From Desulfovibrio sp. (lineage in GTDB: Bacteria; Desulfobacterota; Desulfovibrionia; Desulfovibrionales; Desulfovibrionaceae): DNA of 33,306 bases. The notes beneath the pieces are model-generated. The model searched no databases and had not been told where the DNA came from. It saw only the letters and a program-made list of their open reading frames with translations. The stretch covers positions 1-33,306 of the forward strand of contig JAILMX010000084.1 of NCBI GenBank assembly GCA_024692205.1, given 5' to 3'. Below, one piece after another: positions 17,459-26,890 of this stretch (positions are counted from its first letter, which is position 1; each line of letters starts with the position of its first letter). The position numbers and the translations under genes are program-made.

Positions 17459-18838
17459 TCAGGCGGCCCCGTCCAAAATGCGCAGGATCTCCGCCGTCTT
17501 GTCTTCCAAAAGCGCGCGGTCGGCGCGGGCCTCCACATTGAGGCGGAGCAGGGGCTCGGTGTTCGACATACGCAGGTTGAACCGCCAGTCACGGAATTCC
17601 AGATTGACGCCGTCCACATGATCCTCGTAAGCGGCCTGCCCGGCATAACGGTCTCGAACAATCTTCATCAGGGCGGGGGCATCAGCAACGCGACGGTTGA
17701 TCTCGCCGCTGCACGGCCATGCAGCCATACGCGCCGCGACGAGCTCTGACAGCGGCGCCCCGCTGCGGCCCAGAAGCGACAGGACGAGCAGCCAGGGCAG
17801 CATGCCCGAATCACAAAAGGCGAAGTCGCGAAAATAATGATGTGCGCTCATCTCGCCGCCGTACACAGCGTTTTCGGCGCGCATACGCTCCTTCATGAAC
17901 GCATGGCCCGTCTTGCCCATGACGGGTACGCCGCCGGCCTCGATGATGATCTCTCGCGTATTCCAGTACACCCTGGGGTCGAAGACAATCTTGCCGCCGG
18001 GGAATCGACGCAGCATTTCGCCGGCCAAAAGACCGACTAGGTAATAGCCCTCTATGAAATTACCGTCCCCGTCGTAGAAAAAGCAGCGGTCGAAATCTCC
18101 GTCCCAGGCGACCCCCAGGTCCGCGCCCGCCTCCCGCACGGCATTGGCCGTCGCCATTCGCCGCTCAGGAAGCAGGGGGTTCGGCACGCCGTTCGGGAAG
18201 TTGCCGTCGGGTTCCGTCTGCCGCAGAATGAAGTCATGCGGCAGATGCGGCGTCAGTTCGGCAAGAATGAGCCCGGCGCAGCCGTTGCCCGCATCGGCGA
18301 CTATCTTCAAAGGTCGGCTATGGCCATTGTCCTGCGTCTGTTGCAGCAGCCAGCGCACATATTCGGCCCTGTAGGACGCGGCATGCGGGATCCCGGTCTT
18401 CGCGCAGTCAGCGGTATTTCCGGAATCGACCGTCTTCAGCAACACGCCGACGCGCGCGGCGATGGTCTTCAGGCCGGAATCACCGCTCAGCGGCACGGCC
18501 CCGCGACGGACGAGCTTGAAGCCGTTTTCGTCTGCCGGATTGTGGCTTCCCGTCACCATGATGCCGGCATCAAAGGGATGGTGTGCCGCGGCGTAATAAA
18601 TCTCTTCCGTGCCGCAAAGGCCGATATCCGTCACATCGGCACCGTTTGCGAAAAGGCCCTCGCAAAGCGCGGCGGAGAGTTCCGGCCCGGAAAGACGGGC
18701 ATCACGCCCGATGACCACGCTTTTCGCCTCAAGCGCTTCCGTCAAGGCCCGCCCCAGGGCCCTGGCCAAGGGGGCATCTATCTGCGACGGTACACGGCCG
18801 CGGACGTCATATGCCTTAAAGCTTGAAAGCTCCGCCAT
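17459..18838 (-). CDS. Phosphomannomutase/phosphoglucomutase
   Basis: FKAYDVRGRVPSQID, VVIGRDARLSGPEL, GIMVTGSHNPADENGFKL, VAWDGDFDRCFFYD, GGEMSAHHYFRDF, RMSNTEPLLRLNVE. Start set at MAELSSFKAYD. Confidence 0.93.
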   Translation of the reverse strand: MAELSSFKAYDVRGRVPSQIDAPLARALGRALTEALEAKSVVIGRDARLSGPELSAALCEGLFANGADVTDIGLCGTEEIYYAAAHHPFDAGIMVTGSHNPADENGFKLVRRGAVPLSGDSGLKTIAARVGVLLKTVDSGNTADCAKTGIPHAASYRAEYVRWLLQQTQDNGHSRPLKIVADAGNGCAGLILAELTPHLPHDFILRQTEPDGNFPNGVPNPLLPERRMATANAVREAGADLGVAWDGDFDRCFFYDGDGNFIEGYYLVGLLAGEMLRRFPGGKIVFDPRVYWNTREIIIEAGGVPVMGKTGHAFMKERMRAENAVYGGEMSAHHYFRDFAFCDSGMLPWLLVLSLLGRSGAPLSELVAARMAAWPCSGEINRRVADAPALMKIVRDRYAGQAAYEDHVDGVNLEFRDWRFNLRMSNTEPLLRLNVEARADRALLEDKTAEILRILDGAA

Positions 18839-18845
18839 ACGTTCC

Positions 18846-19178
18846 CTAACCTTCCTCGTCCTGCTGGTCGTCCATCCAGTTTTGAAGGGCATCAACGATC
18901 TTGCGGGCCTGGGCCGCGCTCGAGATGGTGAACTTTGACTGCATGCGGTACTCCCCGCCGCTCTTCTTGTAGCGGCGGATGACGTATTTGTCCGGCCCGT
19001 AGTCATCCGTCTGGGGTCTCCACTCCTGATAGCGGAAGATCAGCGTTGCCCAGGCGCCCTTGCTCAGAATGACCTTGTCCAGCTCCTTTACCAAAAGCTG
19101 GCCGTTTTCTTCGTATTCGACAGAGAGGTCTTCGACGCGATCGTTCACTGTTTCCTCCGCTTTTTCGAGTAACGGCAA
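18846..19178 (-). CDS. Conserved hypothetical protein, 110 aa
   Basis: Co-directional ORF immediately upstream of the phosphohexomutase gene. Family not identified. Confidence 0.7.
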   Translation of the reverse strand: MPLLEKAEETVNDRVEDLSVEYEENGQLLVKELDKVILSKGAWATLIFRYQEWRPQTDDYGPDKYVIRRYKKSGGEYRMQSKFTISSAAQARKIVDALQNWMDDQQDEEG

Positions 19179-19219
19179 AGTCCGCGCATCAGCGTCAGCG
19201 TCGGGGGCGGGAGCCGATG

Positions 19220-19456
19220 CTAGCCGGCGTAATCAGCCAGTACGCCCTTGACCGATTCGGGCAGCCCCGGCTGGCGGACGGTGAATTCCTCTGGCGTGGG
19301 GCCGTAATAGCCGGCTGTCTGCTTCGCCGCATTCGAAATGGCCATGAGCTGCTCGGAATTGTTCAGCTCCCCGCCGTGGGAAAGCTTGCGGCCGAGATTG
19401 CCGAGAAGGATTTCGGATCCCGAAACAACCTTGATGTCGGGCAAAATATTCGCCAT
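19220..19456 (-). CDS. Hypothetical protein, 78 aa
   Basis: Start at MANILPDIKVV with AGGAGG upstream on the minus strand. Family not identified. Confidence 0.65.
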   Translation of the reverse strand: MANILPDIKVVSGSEILLGNLGRKLSHGGELNNSEQLMAISNAAKQTAGYYGPTPEEFTVRQPGLPESVKGVLADYAG

Positions 19457-19527
19457 GGCTTTCAGCCTCCTGTGGAAGGACTTACCCTCTTGTACCCGTT
19501 CGGCAAACGAAACGCAAGCCGCGTGAA

Positions 19528-20046
19528 CTAACGCCGCCTGGCGAAGAAATCCCGCAGGAGGGTCGCGCATTCAAGGCTCATCACGCCGCCCATATGCCAG
19601 ACGGGCTCTCCCGGACAGGCGGGGGCGTCCAGATACTCGGCCCGGGAAACGACCGCCCCGGCAAGGGCGTCAGCCGCCCCGTAGACGATGCCGGCAAGCC
19701 GTGCCTGCACGATGGCCGCCGCGCACATGGCGCACGGCTCAAGCGTGACGACCAGAACACACCCGTTCAGCCTGTAGTTGCCGACGGCGCGCCCCGCTTC
19801 CCGCAGGGCCAGGATTTCCGCATGGGCCGTCACGTCGTTCAGGGCGGCGCAGGCGTTGCGGCATTCGGCAAGGATGCGCCCCGAGGCATCGGCAATGACG
19901 GCGCCGACGGGAACCTCTTCTTCCGCCGCCGCCAGGCGTGCCTGAGCGATCGCCCTGCCCATGAGCCCGTGCCAGTCGAGGCCGGGGGGCGGAACAGGGC
20001 AGGGCCCGGCCGGAACGAACGCGCGTATGCGGCTACAGGATGACAA
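19528..20046 (-). CDS. tadA: tRNA-specific adenosine deaminase
   Basis: Cytidine-deaminase-fold zinc motifs TAHAEILAL and TLEPCAMCAAAI; VPVGAVIAD. Confidence 0.92.
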   Translation of the reverse strand: MSSCSRIRAFVPAGPCPVPPPGLDWHGLMGRAIAQARLAAAEEEVPVGAVIADASGRILAECRNACAALNDVTAHAEILALREAGRAVGNYRLNGCVLVVTLEPCAMCAAAIVQARLAGIVYGAADALAGAVVSRAEYLDAPACPGEPVWHMGGVMSLECATLLRDFFARRR

Positions 20047-20701
20047 TTTTCGAGATGTGCGCCACGACTTCTTCAGGCGTGTCGCAGTGGCTCACAAGGC
20101 GGTCTATCTCAGACGCGTCGATAAAGCCGCGCTCGACCATCGTACCGCGCAGCCAGTCGCTGAAGCCCTTCCAATAGGTCGAATCATAGAGCACGATGGG
20201 GAAGGGGCGTATCCGCCTTGTCTGGGCGAGCACGAAGGCCTCGGAGAGCTCGTCTATCGTGCCCATGCCGCCTGGCATGACCACATAGGCCATGGAATAT
20301 TTGACGAACATGAGCTTGCGCAGAAAGAAATAGCGAAAATTACAGCGCGTCTTCACATACTCGTTGCAGCCCTGTTCATGCGGCAGGTGGATGTGCAGGC
20401 CGACGGAGACCCCCCCGGCATCGGATGCGCCCTTGTTGGCGGCCTCCATGATGCCGGGCCCGCCGCCGGAAATGATGCCGTAGCCGGCCTGGGCCAGATG
20501 ATTCGCTATCTGCTCCGCGTCCTGATATTCCTTGCTGCCGGGCTTGCAGCGCGCCGAGCCGAAAATTGAGATGCAGGATTTTTTGATGGCGTTGAGCTCC
20601 TCAAGCCCCTGCACGAGCTCCGCCATAATGCGGAAGGTGCGCCAGGATTCGGTGGTGAGGGATTGCAGATCATCCACTATGTTCTGCTGAAGTTCGAACA
20701 T
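20033..20701 (-). CDS. TIGR00730 / LOG-family Rossmann-fold protein
   Basis: SIFGSARC, GGGPGIMEAANKGA, VVMPGGMGTIDELSE. Overlaps the tadA start by 14 nt. Confidence 0.9.
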   Translation of the reverse strand: MFELQQNIVDDLQSLTTESWRTFRIMAELVQGLEELNAIKKSCISIFGSARCKPGSKEYQDAEQIANHLAQAGYGIISGGGPGIMEAANKGASDAGGVSVGLHIHLPHEQGCNEYVKTRCNFRYFFLRKLMFVKYSMAYVVMPGGMGTIDELSEAFVLAQTRRIRPFPIVLYDSTYWKGFSDWLRGTMVERGFIDASEIDRLVSHCDTPEEVVAHISKIVIL

Positions 20702-20767
20702 GATGCCTCCTTTTCGTCAGTCATGGTAAGAGGGCGCTTTGTACGGCTGCGGCATGGCGGTGCCCGC

Positions 20768-21700
20768 TCAGCCCAGCTCCCCCGGCCTCAGGCGGCGCGC
20801 CGCATCAAGTACGGCGTCCGCATCGTGCGGTGGCAGGAAGACGGCTTCTTTTCTTCCGCGGAACCACGTTATCTGCCGCTTCGCGTACATGCGGGTATTG
20901 TGCAGCCACAGACGGCGGCACTCAGCGGCATTGATGCTCCCCTTGAGAAAGGCGAATGCCTCGGCGCACCCTATTGCCGACCAGCCCGGGGCTCGGCCAT
21001 CGCCGCAACGCGACAGAGCCCGCCGCGCCTCATCAATGGCCCCGCCCGCAAGCATCTCGTCCATCCGCCGGGCGAGTCTGGGCTCAAGCCATGGCAGGCG
21101 CGCGTCAAGAACGAGCAGTGGGCCCTTGCACAGGGGGGGGGCCATGGCGTTCTCATGCCACCAGCTGAAAGGCCTGCCCGTTCCCTGCAGCACCTCAAGG
21201 GCGCGCACGATGCGCTGCCTGTCGTTCGGATGGATGCGCACCGCATAGGCGGGGTCATGGCGGGCAAGTTCGGCATGGAGCGCCGGCGCGCCCTCGGCAT
21301 CCACCCGGGCTTCCAGCGAGGACGAAACGGCGGGATCCACGGGGGGGATGTCGGCTATGCCGTGCAGAAGGGCATGGAAATACATGCCCGTGCCGCCGAC
21401 GAGCAGGGGCGTTTTTCCACGGTCGAGCACCTGGCGGACGCGTTCGGCGGCGAGCCCTCCCCACTGTCCGGCGCTTATCTTCCGATCAGTGGACAGAAAG
21501 CCGTAGAGATGGTGGGGAACCCGGCCCTGTTCCCCGGGGGTCGGCTGAGCGCAGATGAGAGGAAAATCGGCATAGACCTGACGGGAATCGGCGTTGATGA
21601 CCTCGCCGTCCAGTCTTTCGGCCAGCATGAGCGCGATGGCAGTCTTGCCGGAGCCTGTCGGCCCGGCGAAACAGATCACCGGCAGGCTTGCGGCACCCAT
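20768..21700 (-). CDS. miaA: tRNA dimethylallyltransferase
   Basis: GPTGSGKTAIALMLAERL, INADSRQVY, LLVGGTGMYFHALLHG, RMDEMLAGG, ITWFRGR. Confidence 0.95.
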   Translation of the reverse strand: MGAASLPVICFAGPTGSGKTAIALMLAERLDGEVINADSRQVYADFPLICAQPTPGEQGRVPHHLYGFLSTDRKISAGQWGGLAAERVRQVLDRGKTPLLVGGTGMYFHALLHGIADIPPVDPAVSSSLEARVDAEGAPALHAELARHDPAYAVRIHPNDRQRIVRALEVLQGTGRPFSWWHENAMAPPLCKGPLLVLDARLPWLEPRLARRMDEMLAGGAIDEARRALSRCGDGRAPGWSAIGCAEAFAFLKGSINAAECRRLWLHNTRMYAKRQITWFRGRKEAVFLPPHDADAVLDAARRLRPGELG

Positions 21701-22209
21701 CAGGCGGACCTGTCCGCACTGGCCTCCCGATGCGCCTTCATGCGCTCCAGAAGGATCGGTTCGACATTTGCCGGCACGAGACCGCTTATGTCACCGCCCT
21801 GGGCGGCCACCGTCTTGACTATGGTCGAGCTGATGTAGAGCCATTTGTAATCGGTCATCAGAAAGACCGTCTGCATGTACTTCTTCAACCTGCGGTTCAT
21901 GAGGGCTATCTGGAACTCGTACTCGAAATCCGAGACGGCCCTCAGCCCTCGCAGAAGGGCGCAGACATGCTGCTTCTCCGCAAATTCGACGGTCAGGCCG
22001 GCATAGGGCATGACCGTGACGCGGGGCTCGCGGGCCAATGCCTCCGTCGCAAGGGCCACGCGTTCCTCCAGGGAAAAGAGGGGCGTCTTCGGCGTGTCCT
22101 TGGCGACGGCGACGATAATTCTGTCGAAGACGTCCAGACCGCGCTCAATGAGGCTGATATGACCGTTCGTCACGGGGTCGAACGTGCCGGGATACAGGGC
22201 GCATCTCAT
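21700..22209 (-). CDS. coaD: Phosphopantetheine adenylyltransferase
   Basis: YPGTFDPVTNGHISLIERGL, LLRGLRAVSDFEYEFQIALMNRRL, ISSTIVKTVAAQGGDISGLVP. Confidence 0.97.
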   Translation of the reverse strand: MRCALYPGTFDPVTNGHISLIERGLDVFDRIIVAVAKDTPKTPLFSLEERVALATEALAREPRVTVMPYAGLTVEFAEKQHVCALLRGLRAVSDFEYEFQIALMNRRLKKYMQTVFLMTDYKWLYISSTIVKTVAAQGGDISGLVPANVEPILLERMKAHREASADRSA

Positions 22210-22790
22210 CGCGTTTTCTCCGTCCTGTCTGCGCCCTCCGGCCGGTAACGCCAGATGCGCACGCGCGTCTGGCCGAAAAGGCGCTCGGCAACTTCCTGCA
22301 GGGCGTCCGGAACGGTGAAGCGCAGATCCTTTTCTATCTCGGCCGACACAAGGGCCCCGTCCGCAAGCCAGCCTTTCTGCACGAGGAAGCGCAGTGCCGG
22401 CGAGGCGAGATCCTTCCGGTACGGCGGGTCTATGAAGACCATGCCGAACGGTTCGGCCGCACCGCGCCGCAGAAAGCCCAGGGCGTCATCGGTGACGACA
22501 TCGACGCGCCCCTCAAGGCCGAGAGTGGCAATGTTGGCGCGAAGGCAGCGCAGTATGTGCGGTGCGTTCTCCACGACGAGAGCACGCCGCGCGCCCCGGC
22601 TCAGGGCTTCGAGGGCAAGGCTGCCGCTGCCGGCGAATATGTCCATGACCGAAATCTCTTCCCAAAGGATGCCGCGCGCACCGAGCATGGAGAAAAGCGC
22701 TTCACGGGTGCGGCCCATGGCAGGGCGGCAATCCGACCCCGCCGGGCTTTTCAGCAGTCTGCCGCCAAGGGTTCCGGCGATGATGCGCAT
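22206..22790 (-). CDS. rsmD: 16S rRNA (guanine966-N2)-methyltransferase
   Basis: MRIIAGTLGGRLL, RPAMGRTREALFSML, DIFAGSGSLALEALSRGA, MVFIDPPY. Confidence 0.95.
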   Translation of the reverse strand: MRIIAGTLGGRLLKSPAGSDCRPAMGRTREALFSMLGARGILWEEISVMDIFAGSGSLALEALSRGARRALVVENAPHILRCLRANIATLGLEGRVDVVTDDALGFLRRGAAEPFGMVFIDPPYRKDLASPALRFLVQKGWLADGALVSAEIEKDLRFTVPDALQEVAERLFGQTRVRIWRYRPEGADRTEKTR

Positions 22791-22797
22791 ACGCCCC

Positions 22798-24408
22798 CTA
22801 CATTCTCGAAATAAGACGCGTCAGATAGAATTCCATCTTGGCGAGAGCGTCTTCGATATCGGTCTGCTGCTCCCACGGGCGGCTGTCGATATTGGCGAGC
22901 TTCTCCTGGAACTTCGCCCACTTGCGTTCAACCTCCTCCGAAAGGAACTTCCAGTCGATGGCGGGGCGGGCCTCCTTTTCATGCATGACCGTTTCGCGCA
23001 CGGTCTCGCCTTCGACCGTTACCTCCTCAAGGTAATCGGGCACGATCGGCGTGATAGCATAGCGCTCCTTGATGAGTGCGGCGAGAGTGTCCTGGGCGGA
23101 TGCCTCGCCGTGAACGAGAACGACCTTCGTGCCGCCCCCGACAAGAGGCTTGAGCCACTCGAGCAGCTGCGTCTGGCCCGCATGGGCCGAAAAGCCGTTG
23201 ATCGTGAAGATGCGCGCGGCAATATCAACGTCTTCGCCGAACAGCGTAATTTTCTTGGCCTTCTCGACGATCTTGCGCCCAGGCGTGCCCACGGCCTGAT
23301 AGCCGACGAAGACGATGCTCGCCCCCGGCTTCCAGATGTTATGGCGCAGATGATGCTTTATGCGGCCAGCGTTGCACATGCCCGAGGCCGAGATGACGAT
23401 TGCCGGGCCGGAGAGCGCGTTGAGAGCCTGGGATTCCTGGGTACTCAGGGTGTAGCGCAGGTTCGGCAGCGCAAAGACGTCGTCGCCCTTGGCGAGGGTC
23501 TCGGCCGTCTTCGCATCGAAGAGATCCCGGCTGCGCGAGAAGATCTCGGTCGCGCGGATGGCGAGGGGGCTGTCCACGAAGACGGGCATGTCGTCGGGCA
23601 GTTTGCCCTGCGCGGCCAGGGTGTGCAGGCAGTACAGTATCTCCTGCGTGCGTTCCACGGCAAAGGCCGGGATGATGACCTTTTCGCGGTGGGAATAGCT
23701 CCAGTCTATGGCCTGCGCCAGTTCGTCTATGCTCGTGGCCTCATTCTTATGATCGCGGTCGCCGTAAGTGGACTCCATGAAAACATAGTCAGCATGCGGC
23801 GGTATCTCGGGATCGCGGATTATGAGGGCCTTCGGGCGGCCTATGTCGCCTGAAAAAATGATGGATGTCGTCTTTCCGTCCTCGATCACCTCAAGGCGGA
23901 TGGTGCCTGAACCGAGTATGTGCCCGGCCTCGTAGTAGACGGCGCGTATGCCTGGGGCGGGCTCGAATGCGGCATGGTAATCGACGGGGCGCAGAAGCTT
24001 TGACGCCTTCTGCGCGTCCTCCAGGGTGTACAGCGGAGCCGGGGGCGTACCGAGCCCCCGTCGTTCGTATTTGCGCGCGGCGTTGCGCGCCTCCATCTCC
24101 TGAATGTGAGCGCTGTCCTGCAGCATGATATCGAGCAGTTCGGCGGTTGCGCGGGTGCAGTATACGGGGTTTTGGAAGCCCTCTTTCACGAGCATCGGCA
24201 ACAGGCCGGAATGGTCGATGTGCGCGTGCGTCACGAGGACGAAGTCCACGTTTCCGGGCTGATAGGGACGCACGTTTCTGTTGCGCTCTTCAATCGCCTT
24301 GTTGCCTTGATGCATACCGCAGTCGACGAAGAAACGCTTTCCGCAGGCCTCCACGGCATAACAGGAACCGGTTACGGTACGTGCCGCGCCGAGAAATTGT
24401 ATTTTCAT
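22798..24408 (-). CDS. MBL-fold / beta-CASP RNA metallohydrolase
   Basis: FLGAARTVTGSCY, VTHAHIDHSGLLP, FMESTYGDRDH, VIIPAFAVERTQEI, ISASGMCNAGRIKHHL, FVGYQAVGTPGR, INGFSAHAGQ. Confidence 0.94.
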   Translation of the reverse strand: MKIQFLGAARTVTGSCYAVEACGKRFFVDCGMHQGNKAIEERNRNVRPYQPGNVDFVLVTHAHIDHSGLLPMLVKEGFQNPVYCTRATAELLDIMLQDSAHIQEMEARNAARKYERRGLGTPPAPLYTLEDAQKASKLLRPVDYHAAFEPAPGIRAVYYEAGHILGSGTIRLEVIEDGKTTSIIFSGDIGRPKALIIRDPEIPPHADYVFMESTYGDRDHKNEATSIDELAQAIDWSYSHREKVIIPAFAVERTQEILYCLHTLAAQGKLPDDMPVFVDSPLAIRATEIFSRSRDLFDAKTAETLAKGDDVFALPNLRYTLSTQESQALNALSGPAIVISASGMCNAGRIKHHLRHNIWKPGASIVFVGYQAVGTPGRKIVEKAKKITLFGEDVDIAARIFTINGFSAHAGQTQLLEWLKPLVGGGTKVVLVHGEASAQDTLAALIKERYAITPIVPDYLEEVTVEGETVRETVMHEKEARPAIDWKFLSEEVERKWAKFQEKLANIDSRPWEQQTDIEDALAKMEFYLTRLISRM

Positions 24409-24676
24409 ATATGCTCCGCTCGCTTCGCAGCTGAGATTTCCGCGCGGGGAGGGGCAGCGGCACGGGCCGCTGCGTCGCGCGCATACGCCTGGTTCGGAGG
24501 CTTTCCATCCTCATATCCCGTGGGTGGGATGCTGTCAAACAGCCGTCCTTGCCCCCCGCCTTCACCCTCTCCGTATCCGCCGGGAGCAGTTCGGGAAATT
24601 GCAAGGCTTTTTCTTATAATTCATGCCGTTCCGGACTGTTGTATGGAAAGAGGACGGTTTCAGAGCACCATGGCCC

Positions 24677-24706
24677 TTGACGTAGGCCTTTAAAATGCGC
24701 TATTTT
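24677..24706 (+). promoter_or_regulatory. Candidate sigma70-like promoter of the nhc operon
   Basis: TTGACG (24677-24682), 18 nt spacer, TATTTT (24701-24706), about 80 nt before nhcA. Confidence 0.5.
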
Positions 24707-24785
24707 CAAGCCAATCTGCATACCCTCCGTAGCATGGTGCTTCGGCGGGTTTTTCTGGGGACTGTCTGTAGAAAAGGACAAACTT

Positions 24786-25781
24786 ATGAGGAACGGCACC
24801 AAAATGCTGCTGCTGACGGCGATAGTCCTGGCCGGCGCTGCGTGTCTGTTGTTCCGAGGCGCGGAAGGCACGAATGCGGCCCCCGCTCTCGCCGCGACCG
24901 ACAGCGGAGCACCTGCTGCCATGGTTCTCTTTCCCGTGAGCAATCAGCCCAATTCCGGGGCTATGGGCATGAAACCTGTGGTCTTCAACCACAAGCTTCA
25001 TGAGTCCACTGTTCAGGAGTGTGAATCCTGTCACCACACCGGCGATCCGGTGGCATGCAGTTCTTGCCACACGGTCGAGGGCAAGAAAGACGGCAACTTC
25101 GTCACTCTTGACCGCGCCATGCACGCCGACAACATCATCCAGCGCAAGGGCGCCCGTACGCCGCAGAGCTGTGTGAGCTGCCACGAGAAGCGCTACACAG
25201 AGCGCCGAGAATGCTCAGGTTGCCATGCCGTCGTCACCCCCAAGCGTGATGCCGCTTGGTGCGCCGTGTGCCATACGGGCGTCGAAGGCATGAGCGCGAC
25301 CCAGACAGCCGATGCTCTGGCCGGCAAGATGGATCCCGACGTCAACGAAGCGCTGGCCCAGCAGGCCGTCGACAGCAAGAAACCGGTACAATACGCCGAC
25401 CCTGGCGCCATGGCCCTCAAGGTCAAGATCGGCACGCTCGTCGACAAGTACGAAGCGAACGTGTTCAACCACGCCCGTCACGTCAACTCCATCATGAAGC
25501 GCATTTCCGGCGACAAGCTGGCTCAGGCTTTCCACTCGACACGAGAGACGCTCTGCCAGACCTGCCACCACCACAGCCCCGCCTCGGTCACGCCGCCCAA
25601 GTGCGTCAGCTGCCATGCGCCCGGCATCGACAAGCAGAATCCCGGACGTCCCCCGCTCAAGGCCGCCTACCACCTGCAGTGCATGGGCTGTCATGACGGC
25701 ATGAACGTCAAGCGCCCCGCCAAGACCGACTGCACCGGCTGCCACAAGGAGCGCGTCGCGCAGAAGGGAGGTTCTAAATAA
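24786..25781 (+). CDS. nhcA: Nine-heme cytochrome c (HmcA/class III-like), exported
   Basis: Signal peptide and exactly nine CxxCH motifs (CESCH, CSSCH, CVSCH, CSGCH, CAVCH, CQTCH, CVSCH, CMGCH, CTGCH); followed by FeS, NrfD-like and small membrane subunits. Confidence 0.9.
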   Translation: MRNGTKMLLLTAIVLAGAACLLFRGAEGTNAAPALAATDSGAPAAMVLFPVSNQPNSGAMGMKPVVFNHKLHESTVQECESCHHTGDPVACSSCHTVEGKKDGNFVTLDRAMHADNIIQRKGARTPQSCVSCHEKRYTERRECSGCHAVVTPKRDAAWCAVCHTGVEGMSATQTADALAGKMDPDVNEALAQQAVDSKKPVQYADPGAMALKVKIGTLVDKYEANVFNHARHVNSIMKRISGDKLAQAFHSTRETLCQTCHHHSPASVTPPKCVSCHAPGIDKQNPGRPPLKAAYHLQCMGCHDGMNVKRPAKTDCTGCHKERVAQKGGSK

Positions 25782-26890
25782 TGAATCGCAGAAAATTCCT
25801 TGCCTTTCTCGGCAGCGCGAGCGTAGTCACGGCTGCGGGCGTCACCACGACCGCGACCCCCGCCAAGGCCGGCGTGCATACGTTCCCCTACTATCCTGAA
25901 AGCTACGGCGTGTTGCACGACACGACACGCTGCGTCGGCTGCCGCCGTTGCGAGCAGGCCTGCAACATTGTCAATAAACTTCCCAAGCCCGAAAAGCCTT
26001 TCACCGACACGAGCGTCTGCGAAACCCGCCGCCGCACCTCCGCCAAGCAGTGGACCGTCGTCAACAAGTACACGATGAACGGCAAGCCGGTGTTCCGCAA
26101 GCTGCAGTGCTTCCACTGCAACGACCCGGCGTGCGCCTCGGCCTGCTTCGCCAAGTGCTTCACAAAACAGCCCGACGGCAGCGTGCAGTACGACGGAACG
26201 CAGTGCGTGGGCTGCCGTTACTGCATGATCGCCTGTCCCTTCTACGCCCCCGGTTTCCAGTATGACGAAGCGTGGGATCCGCTGGTTCAGAAGTGTACCT
26301 TCTGCAAGCCGCGCCTGGACAAAAACGAACTGCCCGGCTGCGTCGAGGCATGCCCCATGGAGGCCTTGACCTTCGGCCGCCGTACCGACCTCATCAAGGT
26401 CGCCCGCGCGCGCATCGCCAGCAACCCCGAGAAATACCTCGACTACATCTACGGCGAGCATGATGCCGGTGGCACGGCCTGGATGGTTCTGGCCCCCGCC
26501 AATCCGAAGGGTCCCAAGGTTCCGCCCGAGAACCCCGCCCTTGCCGGCCCCGAACTCAAGCAGCTCGGTCTGGACACGCACCTCGGCAACCAGCCGATGG
26601 GTGAATTGACCTACGGCGCTCTCGGTGCCGTGCCCATGATCGTCTCCTTCTGGCCCGTTCTCTTCGGCGGCGCGTGGGCCATGACCAAGCGCCGCGAGGC
26701 CATGTACAAGGCCGAGCAGGAGAAGACCGTGCGCGAGGCCCGTGAAGACGTGACGGCAGCCGTGGATGCCGTCGTGCGCAAGATTCAAGAGACCGAAGGC
26801 GACGGTGCCGCCGACCGTGCCCGCAAGGCCATGGCGGAAGCACTGAAAGCCCGTGACGATGCGGCCGCAAAGCACGGGGAGGATGCGTAA
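25781..26890 (+). CDS. nhcB: Periplasmic/membrane-anchored 4x[4Fe-4S] ferredoxin subunit (HmcB/NhcB-like)
   Basis: Tat signal MNRRKFLAFLG; cysteine clusters CVGCRRCEQACN, CFHCNDPACASACF, CVGCRYCMIACP, CTFCKP...GCVEACP; C-terminal hydrophobic segment. Confidence 0.9.
   Translation: MNRRKFLAFLGSASVVTAAGVTTTATPAKAGVHTFPYYPESYGVLHDTTRCVGCRRCEQACNIVNKLPKPEKPFTDTSVCETRRRTSAKQWTVVNKYTMNGKPVFRKLQCFHCNDPACASACFAKCFTKQPDGSVQYDGTQCVGCRYCMIACPFYAPGFQYDEAWDPLVQKCTFCKPRLDKNELPGCVEACPMEALTFGRRTDLIKVARARIASNPEKYLDYIYGEHDAGGTAWMVLAPANPKGPKVPPENPALAGPELKQLGLDTHLGNQPMGELTYGALGAVPMIVSFWPVLFGGAWAMTKRREAMYKAEQEKTVREAREDVTAAVDAVVRKIQETEGDGAADRARKAMAEALKARDDAAAKHGEDA

Noticed and set aside
17401-17461. TGAGGC...GCCTCA inverted repeat between gmhB and the phosphohexomutase gene
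   Set aside because: Only 6-bp arms with a loop of roughly 50 nt and no T run; likely chance.
22255-23853. 532-aa plus-strand ORF antisense to rsmD and the beta-CASP gene
   Set aside because: Spans two confident opposite-strand genes and has Arg/Ala-rich shadow composition.
24409-24676. TATAAT at 24615-24620 in the long intergenic region before nhcA
   Set aside because: No -35 at acceptable spacing on the + strand; TTGCAA is only about 10 nt upstream. The TTGACG/TATTTT pair downstream is a better promoter candidate.
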